A stretch of DNA of 64,000 bases, from assembly GCA_016169945.1 (NCBI GenBank), contig JADLSH010000279.1, positions 496,001-560,000 on the forward strand. Reading direction: 5' to 3'. How positions within the stretch are numbered: position 1 is the stretch's first letter; each line of letters opens with the position of its first letter. Shown here in pieces: positions 20,777-31,842 of the stretch. The stretch is from Trachythela sp. YZ-2020. Its lineage: Eukaryota; Cnidaria; Anthozoa; Malacalcyonacea; Clavulariidae. The position numbers and the translations under genes were made by a program. Below the pieces are notes generated by a model, which worked only from the letters and a program-made list of their open reading frames with translations, made no database searches and was not told where the DNA came from.

Positions 20777-23700
20777 ATGGCCGACGGTGGTGATGAAAAT
20801 CTTCGTAAACAAATTGCTTTTCTGTCAAGTAAGTTGCTAGATTTAGCATTATGTGATATTTTTTAAAAAGTGTTAAAGTCTATGGAAGTTGTGGTATGTT
20901 CCTATGTCGTGTTTTTTATTTGTAGTGTCCTAAATTATTGTATAAAAGCCTACAAGTATTAATATATTTGGTATATAATACCGTATTAATGTTCTCAAAC
21001 GAGGTCAAAGGCTGAGAGTGCTGTTTGTTTGGGGTGTTTTATGTTTTACCGTACACGAGTAATTACTGAATACATATGCCTTTAGGAGCCATCAACAAAT
21101 AGATTTCATCTTGCAATGGTAGTAAAGAATAATATGTGATTACAAAATAGCCATTGACTGATCTGCAAGTACTGGGTTACCCAGTTAGGGTGGGAGGGGG
21201 TTAAAGCATTGGAGAACAAATTCATGATTGCGAGACAGATCTATTTGTTGACACCCCATTACAAACATGCCATCAAAGAATAACATCAAATTATGCTGAA
21301 GTACATGGATATTGGAAGTACTCTTCTCACATGCAACTGAGGTGAGATTATAATCAGATAACTGCACATATTGCAGGAATTGAACCCTGGTCGCAGAGAT
21401 GAAAGGCACATAATTATGTTAGTAGTGTGCCACTACTCACCTGATGTAAACCATTGAATCAAATTATGGGCTCTTCGCATAACACTTAGCATAACAATAT
21501 AGTGCCATCCAGTCATGATCCAGTGATTGCAATGTTCCATTGTCTCTTCATTGTTTTGAAAATCCCACTGTTCTCTATTCCGTCCGGTCACTCATTGTTA
21601 TGACCATTAGGCACATGGCAAATTGGATATTATGCAAATAGATTGTTTTCAATTTGTGAATCAGAATATGATCTGATCTCATCTAAATGCTGTGTTGGTC
21701 TAGAAGCAATGAACTTGGCCAATATTACCCCCCCCCCCCCCCATTCACACAAAAACACAAGTGTTTTGATAAGATCTTTTGTTTTTCTTTACACATTGTA
21801 CTGTGCTTGAATATAATTATCATACATTTTACAGAAAAATAAATAAGCTCCCCCTCTCAAATAAGCCTCCACCCCCCTCCAAAGGTGCCTGAAAAACTAC
21901 ATGTAAGAGAGGGGCTTATTAGAGAGATTACGGTATATGCTTTAATTTAGAGCAATTCTTTGTGAATTTTAAGATTTAATTGGCTCCCACAAGAGTGGTA
22001 AACAGAATGAAAATCCTGTTGTGAAACCCATCCAAAATTCTAAAAGTAATAAAACCTGGTCAAGATGGAAAAATCGTTTTGACCAAAATAGACAGTTGAA
22101 TCATGGAAAACAAGGAAATAAAGTATTTGATAGTAGGTTGTCAAGAAATACTCAAAATGTAAAAGGTTATATTTCTGGAAATAAAGTGAGCTTAAACAGG
22201 TTTGTATTACAAAGTAATCCTAAAAATTACCAATACCAGTACATTTGGATGAAAAATCCGAGCTCTGTGTCCCATTTCTGGCAGCAATGATAGCCGTAAA
22301 AGGCAAGAAATGCGTCTCATTTCCCAACTTGGCACCATTCATCCTCACGGCATTAATGAGCGCTTGTCTTACATTTAACTCCTATCTGTTTATGCCTGTC
22401 ATCAGCAGATATTCTACATCTCATCTCATACATAGTTCCATATTTTCTCATATTCTTGTTTAGTGTTCGCTTCTCCTTAATATGTGCTAATATATTTTGT
22501 AATGTGATTTCCATATTTTGTTTATAGTTTGTTTTGATTAAATCCATCTGATTGGTTTATTTTTTATCATGTGATCGCTTTTGCATTCACTATAAAAACA
22601 TGTGTTTTTCCCCGACCCACGATACTAACTTCCAGACAAAGGGCCTTCCCTGTCGAAGTTCTTATTGTATTTTTCAAGTAGTTTATCCTACTCCACCACC
22701 AAATCCTTGTATCTGGCTATACTGACAATGGTTATGGTTATGAGAACAAATCATACCTGCTTTTTACATGATAGTTCATCTAATGAGTATATGCATTGCT
22801 TAATGTGTAGTGTATCCAACTGTATCTTTTGTTTTCTATAGAAAAGTTACTACACACAACCCTGTTTCAAATAGGCTTCAAGCCTCAAGTACAACTGCTG
22901 CTAAAGCCTCGAATAAACCCAATATGACAGCAAAATCTAATCTGTCATTAGTAAATCAAGGCAAAACCAATATGACAGCAAAATCTAATCTGTCATTAGT
23001 AAATCAAGGCAGAACTTTAGTAAATAAAATACCTGCTCCAAATATTATGACACAAAATGATGTGCCACAAGTAACAAACCAACAAAAAGGCAATTCTAGC
23101 ATGAAATATAAGTTACATAGGAAACTGGCATCTACAAAATTGCCACCACCAGCAATTTCTGACCATACTTCTTCAACTAAAACAACTAGTAAAAGTGCTC
23201 CGACAAAAGCCCCGCTTGCGAGTTCATGTTCAGTTACTAGAACACCATTCAAAATGGTTGACAGGACTCCTTCTGGTGGACATTCAAAGCAACAGCCAGG
23301 TGCTACTTTAAACCAACCAAAGGGAAATTTAAAATGGACAAAGAATGAAAAGATAAATTCACAGTCACAAGTTTTAAGATCAGCATCAGAGAACAAGAGT
23401 GTGTCATCCAATCCAGCTATTGTTAAGAATCTTACTAATCCTTTATCAAGTTCATTTACTAAGTGTGGTAAACCTCTGACAAAAGCTACAAGTCTTCCTG
23501 CTACTCTTACCAGACATTCATCTAGCAGTCATTCAAGCACTACCTCGACATTAGACAGAAGGACTGCAGTAGCTTTGCCAAAGGCTGCTAAACCACTAAC
23601 AAAAGCTACAAGTCTTCCTGCTACTCTTACCAGACATTCATCTAGCAGTCATTCAAGCACTACCTCGACATTAGACAGAAGGACTGCAGTAGCTTTTCCA

Positions 23701-26700
23701 AAGGCTGCTAAACCACTAACAAAAGCTACAAACACTACTTCAACACCAGACAAAAGAGTCGTAGTTTTGCCTAAAAGCTATAGGACAAACCCAAAGCTAT
23801 CAACAAGTAGCACTAAAAGTATGGTACAATGTACTACCACCTTAGACCGAAGAGTGAAGACAAATCCAAAGGTATCAACTAGTCTGGCTGAGGCTGAAGT
23901 TACTGTACAAACCACTACTTCATTAGACAGCAGAACTGTACATTTGCCAAAACAACACAAGGCGAACTCAAAAGTATCAACTACTAGCAGCACTGGTAAT
24001 CTACAATCTGATAATACCACCAGGAGTACTGTAAATAATACTACCTCATTAGACAGAAGGCCTGTACCTTTGCCAAAAAGCCACAGAACAAACCCTGAGG
24101 TTCCAACTACTACCACCAAAGGTAGTCTACAACCTCATACTGTGTCCAAAGGAGCAAAATTGAAATGGAGACGTAAGAGTGCCGGGAAACTAATGAACGA
24201 CTCAGTAAGTAAAATTCCAAGATCTAAGAATTTGTATGGAAATGAACTCCAAACGCGTATTACTCTGAAATCCAAATGGCGAAAGGCTAAACCAGATTCG
24301 ACCACACCGAGGAAAGCAATATCTAATACAGGAGTTCACCATCCAAGGACTACAGTAAATCATATATCAACGAATGCTACACCTAAGGGTGTATTTCATA
24401 GTCCGCATACTAAAACTATTCTCCAGTCACGAACTATACCAAGACGGTCAAGATTAAAGTGGAGTAAAAGTCTGTCTCAAACAAGTTTGGTTACCAAAAG
24501 TGATCAGTCGGCTGCAAGGAAAATTAAGCCGAAATTTGCTCATAATTCAAGGTTTTCTCTGAAAAGACGAAAAAGCAGCGAAGGAAAGTCGTCGGTGAAT
24601 ATAGGTCACTTGGGCTCAAGTCGTGTTCAAGTTAGGACTGGAGCCATAAGCAAAGTTAGACCACAAAACAAAGGATTTGTTTCAAGGTTAGTTGAGTAAG
24701 ACATAGGTTACGGTTCTGGATTAAATTAAACTAACTTAACTTTATTTATACTGTATAATCCTATCAGATTTAAACTGTGTTCTAATCTGTGTATAGAGAG
24801 GTCCAGTAAAGGTGTGCCTATACAGCCTAATTTTTTATTTGATATTTTAATAGAGCATGAAAAAGTAGCTTATAAGTTGTTTTACAGTTTTTCAATTACG
24901 GTTTTCGTTTGGAAGATATTTTGCAGCAAAGTTAGGAAATGTTGTCTTATTTTGGTGAAAAACCGAGAACGTAATAGCGGAGTCTGTGACGTCATTTAAG
25001 AAACGAGATTTATCTTGTTGTTCTAAGTTTGTAGTAAATACTACAAAAAACCACTGCTATCATGCTGGATAGGTGCGCCGTACATGGTTGCACAAAAGTC
25101 CAGTATAAGTCATATAAATCAATATAGTTTGACTTCGACACGTTTCTTAAATGACGTCACAAGGTGGCTGTTTTAGGCCCCAAAATTTGTGGGATTTTTA
25201 TACAAATGACTATGTTTAAAGGCCGATATCTTCCAAACGAAAAGTGCAAGTGAAAAACTGTAAAATAACTTATAAGCTACTTTCTCATGCTCTATTGAAA
25301 TATCAAATAAAAATTAGGCTGTATAGGCACTTTAAGGTGATGTTAGACGGGATAAATTTTAGCGATAACTCGCGGAATGCAAATGAGATTATACGAAATT
25401 TGATTGATTCTGCAACGATGTGCATTGTGAGTTGTCGCTGAAAATTGTCCCGCGTAACATCACCTTAATGGTCCGGTCTTACTACAGGAGAATATCGAAG
25501 AAACCCTGTAGCGTTGTTTGGTAGAGTCAAACTAGAAACGTTCTGCTCGCATGCGACTGAGGAAAATATATAATCAGACAACTGTACATTACAGTACTAA
25601 TCATAAACCAATCGAGCCTCGGACGCTGAGCCAGAGGTGAATAGCATGACACTGTGCTACCAGGCTACCAACACCCCCGCAATAGAATCTTATTAATAAT
25701 AGCTGCATGTTCATGAAAATGTACTCCGACTAGTTAACTGTCGTTGCATTAACAGGCGGATGAAGTACATTGCCCTTGGCTATCAGTCTCAAAACAAATC
25801 TTCTACATCGAAATACTCACTCAAGACAAGTGGTATGTAAAGTTAATGCTCTTTGAGAAACCACCCATCCAAATTGGTGTGGAGTGAAAAAATCTTCAAG
25901 ATGGCAATTTTCAAAATACTTGGTCCTTTAAAGTCTTTCATCTTCACTTTCAGATGAGACTCAGTTAAGAAGAAAAATCAAAATTGGTGGAAGTCTCTAC
26001 CTCGTTAGCTCACATGGCAAAACCTTAAAGAAGACAGCACCATTAAAAGACAATAAGACTAACTATTCAACTGTGCCACGGAATAATTCAGTTCATGTCT
26101 ATCGGAGAGCAAATGCTGTTTCATCAACTAATGCAGTGCAGAGAATCTTCAAAAGGCAAAATTCTGTTGACAAGAAAAAGACACGAAAAGCAAAGTAAGC
26201 TTTCTCTACTGTGTACGTTTTGGTCGTGCATATGTGTACATAGAAATACATTCACGATTACATCAGCTGAAGTTAATATATAGGTATCGTTATTAACTAT
26301 GGTGTTATTATGTAGTAAAATCTTGAAAAGAACTGTTCAAGCTGTCATGAAGAAAGTTAAGAAACAAAAGTCCAAGTCTGAGGAGTATTGTATGTTTTTC
26401 AATAAATTTGGTAAGTAATAGCGAATACAGTTAAAACGCAGGATCTATTCGATAGCTCTATCAGTTCTAGACTGTTCTCCCTAAATATCAAACAACGGCT
26501 ATACTTTATTGGGCCAGTGCGGTGTGAATGCTTTGTGAACTTTTCGCATGTCAAAATAATTTACACGACATAAAATGCTTTTCATCTTACAGGAAAATGT
26601 ACAAAACACAAACAGGGAATATGTCCATATATGCATGATCCAACGAAAATTGCAGTGTGTACAAGGTAAGAATATAATCCGAATCCGAGGAGCACCAGTC

Positions 26701-29099
26701 AAAATTTTGCAGCCACATATTTCCCTATACGCCCTATATTTTCTTTTCCATAAAGGTTTCTTCGTGGGAAATGTCAGCAGATGGATGGCACTTGTCCATT
26801 TTCACATAAAATTGACAAAGAAAAGGTGAGATGTCGTATCATCCCCCGTATTCCATAGGTCCAATCTCTTCCACGATCTTCTTAATTCCATAATCCTTCT
26901 CATCATTTGTCTTCCTCGAGATCTTTTCCCTCTACCTTCAATTATAATCCATTTTATCATTAATTCTACTCAAATATCCAAACCATCTCATTGTTGCTTT
27001 CATTTTAACTACTATGCTTTAATTATGCTTTAATTACTATGCTTCAGCTCTTCTTCTGACCCCTTGTTTGTAAGATGTTCTCGGAGTGACATTCCTTGTA
27101 TTCATATCGTAACATTTTCATCTCAGTCCTCTCTGATAGCCTCTTCCTCCTTCCTCAATTTTCTATCATTCATTCTAATCAAATATCCAAACCATCTCTT
27201 TACTATGCTTCCTACTCCAGCTCTTCTAACCTCCTTGTTTGTAAAATGTTCTCCGAGTGATATTTCTTGTAATCGTATCTTCTTATCTCATCCTCTAATA
27301 CCCTCCTTCCCTCTTTATTTACATACGTCCACTCTACTAGAACTAGAGATAATCCCCACCCCAATAATATACAAGCAGTACTTATAAAGCGATTTGTCAA
27401 GATAATACTCTTTACTCTAATGCTTTTCAGATGCCCATCTGTCAGTATTTTCTCAAAGGCAAGTGTAACAGAGATGACTGTCCTTATTCTCACGTAAACG
27501 TTGGTCGTCAAGCTGTTGTTTGTGAAGACTTTCTAAAAGGTTACTGCTCTCTTGGATTCAAGGTATGCGTTTGTTTTTGCCATTGTAATTTAGTAAAACA
27601 AATCACCTGGAGGCATTCCTGATGATGATTAAAAAGCAAAATCAACCGACTTGACCACGCAGCTCAGTTGGTAGAGCGTTAGACTATAGGGTGTATAAAA
27701 AACGGAGACCATATAACGTGATTTAGGTCTTATTTTAAAGCCTGTTCTTTTCTCTTTCGAACAAGTCGTCATTGGTGTCCTTAGTGCAAGTAATAACTGA
27801 ACAAGAAAACATTTGTAGAACCTATCAGTTTTAGATGCCGCATAATTATGCAATTTTACTAATGTTATTCCACAGTCGCGTGTCAAATTCTTGAATTTTG
27901 TTGTTTAAACTTCAACATTGTCCTTGCCACACGAGAAAAAGGATTAAGAATAATTTAATAACTTTTTACAAGATATTCGATAGTCCTAAATCCAATCCAC
28001 AAATGACCGTAAAACAATTTTACGTCGTCGATCGCACGACAATGTAAACAGAAATTGGCAAGTTGGTTCATGCTTAAACCATGGTTTAAACCACCTTTAA
28101 ACCACCTTTAAAGCATGTAAAAAGTGAACTCAAAACTCAAAGTAGTGCATGGAAAGCCGTAGTTATTTGGTTTTGATGATTCATTGCAAAAATGCCCAAT
28201 TTTATTGCTTTGTTGATAAAAATATATTAGTATCAATTATTATCGCATCTCAAATTTTAGATTCTCAATCACAGTCACTTAAAATATTATTATTCGCAAA
28301 CCAATCGTTCAAATTTGAGACGAAACCCACCGTTAGAAAGCTGAATGGCTACGCTTTAAAATCAATATAAACATGAACATTTTACTCTAGTAGTCCAAAG
28401 GTCGCGGATTCGATCCCCACCGCGGTCAAGCAATTTTCAGCTTGCTCGGTGTGAAGCCACTCAGGGTATAGCGTCATCGAAAATTCTACCAAATATTTTC
28501 GACGTAAACCCTCAATCATCCTTTCTTCTATACTCTACAGTGTAAGAAGAAACACGTACTTGAATGTGAAGAGTTTAGTACAACAGGACAATGTCCAAAC
28601 AAGATCAAGTGTAAGTTAATTCATCGCAAGAAAGTCCAACAACAACGTAAAAGATACTTCGATGAAGCCACTTCACTTGATGAAGAAGATAGTGTTCGTG
28701 ATGTGAAAAGATCTCGACGAAAAAGCAGCGATGGCTTCCTGCCGCTGGAAGGTATGTGGAAGATCTGAATGGATTACAAATGACTAATGATATTAGCATA
28801 TATTTTTGACTGGCAACTGACAATAGTACGTGACTAGCTGGTTTCTGTGTGTACGTGATGTTTAACTATTAGATTTGTAGCTGTCCATTGCATGTTTTTC
28901 CCATTATTTACTGAAATTTAAAGTAGAGATGTATATGACAATTTGTAGAATGCTTGAATATATTCATTCCGTTTCCTTAGGTTCTACTTTCTCTGAAGAT
29001 GAACGTCTGACACAATCTCACAACCCCGAAGAAGAAACGGAATTAAGTAAGGATCGGTATAAAAAAGGGAGTAATGACCTCCAGATTCTTTCATTTTAA
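20777..29099 (+). CDS. ZC3H3: Zinc finger CCCH domain-containing protein 3 (ZC3H3/SMICL)
   Basis: Eleven exons: 20777-20828, 21974-22199, 22842-24686, 25756-25832, 25954-26194, 26316-26410, 26593-26665, 26756-26825, 27431-27562, 28541-28751, 28981-29099. All are in phase and give 1046 residues. The start MADGGDENLRKQIAFL parallels the vertebrate N-terminus. A long Ser/Thr/Lys-rich disordered part with repeated LKWxRK/KYKL motifs follows, then GGSLYLVS and RIFKRQNS. Five CCCH fingers complete it: C839/C848/C856/H860, C868/C876/C883/H887, C897/C905/C910/H914, C924/C932/C938/H942 and C946/C955/C961/H965. This order is diagnostic for ZC3H3, a CPSF30-related nuclear protein needed for polyadenylation-linked mRNA export. 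The first finger has a wider C-X7-C spacing than human. Exon 3 contains an internal tandem duplication near 23460-23740. Confidence 0.93.
21175..21430 (-). mobile_element. tRNA-derived SINE, antisense copy with clear box B
   Basis: The reverse complement reads GTGCCTTTCATCTCTGCGAC, then GGGTTCAATTCCTGCAATAT and the body words TCAGTTGCATGTGAGAAG and AGTACTTCC. This is the best-preserved tRNA-like head in the window. It is in ZC3H3 intron 1. Confidence 0.7.
21727..21742 (+). repeat. Poly(C) run
   Basis: About sixteen C residues in a row in ZC3H3 intron 1. It is prone to slippage and to sequencing error. Confidence 0.9.
22260..22372 (+). mobile_element. Possible retroelement C-terminal fragment
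   Basis: One frame reads CPISGSNDSRKRQEMRLISQ, then LGTIHPHGINERL and a stop. A basic 'LGTxxPxGLNxR' ending is common in GIY-YIG-bearing and related retroelement proteins, so this looks like a dead tail of one. A second reading, ZC3H3 coding sequence continuing past 22199, was considered and not preferred. Confidence 0.4.
23470..23730 (+). repeat. In-frame tandem duplication in ZC3H3 exon 3
   Basis: The 120-bp unit starting at about 23475 (KPLTKATSLPATLTRHSSSS...) is repeated at about 23595 almost without change, and a third partial unit (KPLTKATNTTSTPDKR) follows. A shorter duplication (NMTAKSNLSLVNQG) is at 22921-23010. All keep frame, consistent with a fast-evolving disordered region. Confidence 0.9.
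24808..25333. mobile_element. Foldback element with about 180-bp inverted arms
   Basis: AAAGGTGTGCCTATACAGCC, AGAGCATGAAAAAGTAGCTT and GACGTCATTTAAGAAACG at the left recur as reverse complements at the right, ending in GGCTGTATAGGCAC. It directly adjoins another MITE at 25336. It is in ZC3H3 intron 3. Confidence 0.85.
25336..25464. mobile_element. TTAA-flanked MITE, 129 bp
   Basis: GGTGATGTTAGACGGGATAA and TTGTCCCGCGTAACATCACC are inverted ends, with TTAA on both sides (25332-25335 and 25465-25468). It is non-coding. Confidence 0.85.
25535..25675 (-). mobile_element. tRNA-derived SINE fragment, antisense
   Basis: Reverse-complement words (CAGTCGCATGCGAGCAGAAC, TGTCTGATTATATATTTTCC, CGAGGCTCGATTGG) match the SINE head and body with many changes. 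It ends 80 bp before ZC3H3 exon 4. Confidence 0.5.
27653..28428 (+). other. tRNA-like sequence split by a 0.7-kb insertion
   Basis: The left half 27653-27686 is GACCACGCAGCTCAGTTGGT and continues AGAGCGTTAGACTA (D-arm, box A-like). The right half 28390-28428 is GTAGTCCAAAGGTCGCGGAT then TCGATCCCCACCGCGGTCA (box B and acceptor stem). GACC-CG at the start pairs with CG-GGTC at the end. CTA stands at both edges of the 703-bp insert. Joined, the arms give a cloverleaf with loop CTAGTAG, but the anticodon stem is imperfect, so a tRNA pseudogene or SINE head is more likely than a working gene. It lies in ZC3H3 intron 9. Confidence 0.6.
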
Positions 29100-30247
29100 G
29101 GGCCAATATAGACCTACAATCAGCTAACACGTGTTTATGCCCTTTGGCGGTTCCACCCAATTGACTCGCATATTACATGTAATATCAATACTTGTTCACC
29201 CTTGGTTATCAAACTACCAAACTACTTGTACCTTTCGGACTCTGCGCCGATACGCGCCATTAAGATTATTATTCAAATTAGTACAGATTCCATCTTTATG
29301 AGTCATCATCACGTGCGAAAAATCGAATATCGAATGTCGATATTTTTGAAATATCGATATTTATCGAAAAGATCGCATCAGCCTTCCTCTGACACGAAGT
29401 CATGTCTCACAGTTATTTCAATGAGTATATATATAGACTTAATCAACTTCGCATGTTTATTCTCGTTGCCACCCGATTTAGAAACATAATTTAAATGCTT
29501 GGTTATCTTTGTTCCATTCTATGCCAAACTTGTGATAACAGTGATGGGTAGGCATGCGAATTATCAGAAAATCTAAATTGCGTGGCAACGGAAATGATTA
29601 TTTTGTTGTTTTTTTAGATGTTTCTTTGAGAATTCGACCAAATTTTGCAACCAAAGAATCCAATGAAAAGCAAGAGGGAGAACAATAAATGGTTGCAGTA
29701 AAATATTTCATACATAATTTCCTTGTGGGTGTGCGAAATTGATCAACGTGTTGTTTCATAAAGTACTTTTCAGAAAGTACCTTCACACCCCCCCTCCCCT
29801 CCCCTCCCCTTCTGGTAGTTTACATCACTGATCTCGTTTACATGTAGTTATTTCTTTGCTTCTTTAGATGTTCACTCCCATATGAACCAATATTGCCCTG
29901 GTTTAGAAGGAAAATGTTGGCGATCTTAATATCCCCAATTACTCGCCTTCATAGTTTATATTTATATTATAAAAGAGAAAGTATTCTATAAAAGAGAAAA
30001 TATTGTATAAAAATAAGATATGAAATTATATGTTATATTGAGTTACAAAATTGTGTGTGTTGATTTATACTTGTGTAATTAGTGTTAAAATTTAACATGA
30101 CCTCAAAACTTCGAATATAAGTGCGTTTCAGTAAGCGACTTATGTGTGGTGCTACATGCACATGCAGGTGGTCAACTTCAAATGTATTTACCATTGTCTA
30201 TTGAGAGCGAGAAAAATGATGTTAAATGTTTTCATTACATGTGTTGC

Positions 30248-30611
30248 CAGGGCCGCCCAGAGGGGGGGGCAAAGGGGGCAATTTGCCCCGGGCCCCCAAC
30301 TAAAGGGGGCCCCCAAATAGAAATGAAGTAAAATATGGATATATATTACTGTAAATAGTCTCTCAGAATGCAGGAATTTGCCATTCTGAGATCCTAGATT
30401 TCAAAAATTTCCCGGAGGAGAATGCCATTTTAGCACTGGATGAAGATTAAGAATGTTATTTGAAACGAATGTAATCCATGCAGAAGTTCAAAGGTATGGA
30501 AATCAGTTTTCTAAACAAGCACATGCCGTCAAATATCTTTGAGGATTGAGAATAGCGAGGGCCCCAAAGCTATTTTTGCCCCGGGCCCCCAAATGTCTCT
30601 GTGCGGCCCTG
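30248..30611. mobile_element. hAT-type MITE (CAGGGCCGC ends) with 8-bp target duplication
   Basis: It starts CAGGGCCGCCCAGAG and ends CTCTGTGCGGCCCTG. TGTGTTGC is present directly outside both ends (30240-30247 and 30612-30619). The 8-bp duplication and CAGGG termini are typical of hAT elements. The interior has paired GGGGGCCC tracts and no transposase. Confidence 0.9.
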
Positions 30612-30884
30612 TGTGTTGCCCACCAAAGACAAAAATTTAGTCACTCCGACAACCTCCTTTTCAGTAGAGTTGACCATCATGGCTGCACTGTCCCCACTTA
30701 GTAAAACCCACCTATATTGTACGCCTACCAATTTTATACAAACGCGTCAGTTTGGTAAGCTAGTGAATACTCGCTTAGTGAAATAGCACACTTTCTCACC
30801 TATTGAGTATTGCTCTTAAGACCTCAAATATAAGCCTCTTATAAGTTCCTTGTGACCTTGTCGGTTCCATGGTGATCCACTTAA

Positions 30885-31090
30885 GCCTGTCGCACATATG
30901 AGAGCTTTTGGCTGAGCTCACCGCCGCGAGAGATCGTATAGCTGAGCAAGTTACTCTCATGATAGATCTTTGTCTCTCGAGTTATATTCTCAGCAGACTA
31001 TGCGCACACAAGATAGTGTGCCATGGCTGATCAAACGGCCTCTCGAGGTCGGTACCTCAGCCAAGAGCAGAAGAGCTATCGTGTGCGGAA
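30885..31090. mobile_element. Inverted-repeat element (GCCTGTCGCACA family), copy 1
   Basis: GCCTGTCGCACATATGAGAG ... TTGGCTGAG is mirrored by CTCAGCCAAGAGCAG ... ATCGTGTGCGGAAG. A related copy is at 51218-51351. TTAA precedes the left end. Confidence 0.7.
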
Positions 31091-31119
31091 GTCTTTAGCA
31101 TAAACAACAGTGCTTTTAA

Positions 31120-31550
31120 TTCAGTCACGATTTAGTGATCACAATAGGAAAATAAGTCGCGACTTAAATAAGAACAGGGGTTCAGACTGTTCCACAATAA
31201 GTCGCGACTTATTAGAATTTGACCATTTATACGAGTGTGTTCGCGTCTTATATAAGGGGTTTTCACTTGTTTCCATCTATCAAACTGACGTTACGCAATT
31301 TTCCCGATTTTCAAAGATTTTCATTTTCGTTTTTCTTGATTTTTCTTCATCAATTTGGTTAGGTTTAGGGTTAGGTTAGGGGTTAGGGTAGGTTTTAGGG
31401 TTAGGGTCAGTTACAAAGTTTTTAACTTTACTTCAAAGTTGAAAAAATGACGTAACGTCAGTTTGGTAGATGGAAACAAGTGACGACCTATATAAGAGGC
31501 GTCATATGGAAGTCGCGACTTATTTTCTCCCGTATAAATGGCCCTAATGT
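31120..31550. mobile_element. Compound foldback with AAGTCGCGACTT motifs and a TTAGGG-like core
   Basis: CACTTGTTTCCATCTATCAA ... GACGTTACG (31266) pairs with CGTAACGTCAGTTTGGTAGA ... CAAGTG (31451). The loop at about 31360-31411 is a degenerate run of TTAGGG and TAGGTT words. Three AAGTCGCGACTT palindromes lie at about 31147, 31200 and 31510, outside the arms. It is non-coding. Confidence 0.75.
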
Positions 31551-31842
31551 TCTTCTCATTGTTTTCACTGAAATTATTTTAGCATTTATACAAACGCCTA
31601 TTGACTTGTTTTAACCTAGACTCGTTTTTGTGCCAAACACCCGTTCAATTCCCTAAGGTTTTGATCCTATAAAAGTCCGGATAATCTAATTGGGAAACTA
31701 CTCCAATAGGCGCCCGGCCCGGTGACGTTATTAGAGGTAATAGGGTTAATTCCCCAGGGTTTAATCTCGTAGTAGAAACAATGATATAACGAAAACCCGA
31801 ACTCCTTTTATGTCTGAAGTCTGAACATCAAACTAAATAAAA

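Larger units (their letters stand above)
29100..31842. other. Intergenic region between ZC3H3 and the SOCS gene
   Basis: AATAAA at about 29684 may end the ZC3H3 transcript. The rest holds a C-rich strip (29780-29810), a hAT-type MITE (30248-30611), an inverted repeat (30885-31090) and a compound foldback with AAGTCGCGACTT and TTAGGG-like words (31120-31550). No gene is recognised. A possible alternative last exon of ZC3H3 at 29869-29927 is discussed under findings. Confidence 0.5.

Noticed and set aside
22200..22268. Extension of ZC3H3 exon 2 to include NYQYQYIWMKNPSS
   Set aside because: It resembles the KYxW motifs of ZC3H3, but the donor AG|GTTTGT at 22200 is good and in phase with exon 3, and the extended version needs a poor donor. 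Transcript data could reverse this.
23004..24119. ORFs on the minus strand opposite ZC3H3 exon 3
   Set aside because: They are shadows of the plus-strand exon, with composition (Val/Leu/Cys-rich) expected from reverse-reading Thr/Ser/Lys codons.
31355..31411. TTAGGG-like run as a sign of a chromosome end
   Set aside because: It is degenerate, short and in the loop of a foldback element with ordinary genes on both sides.
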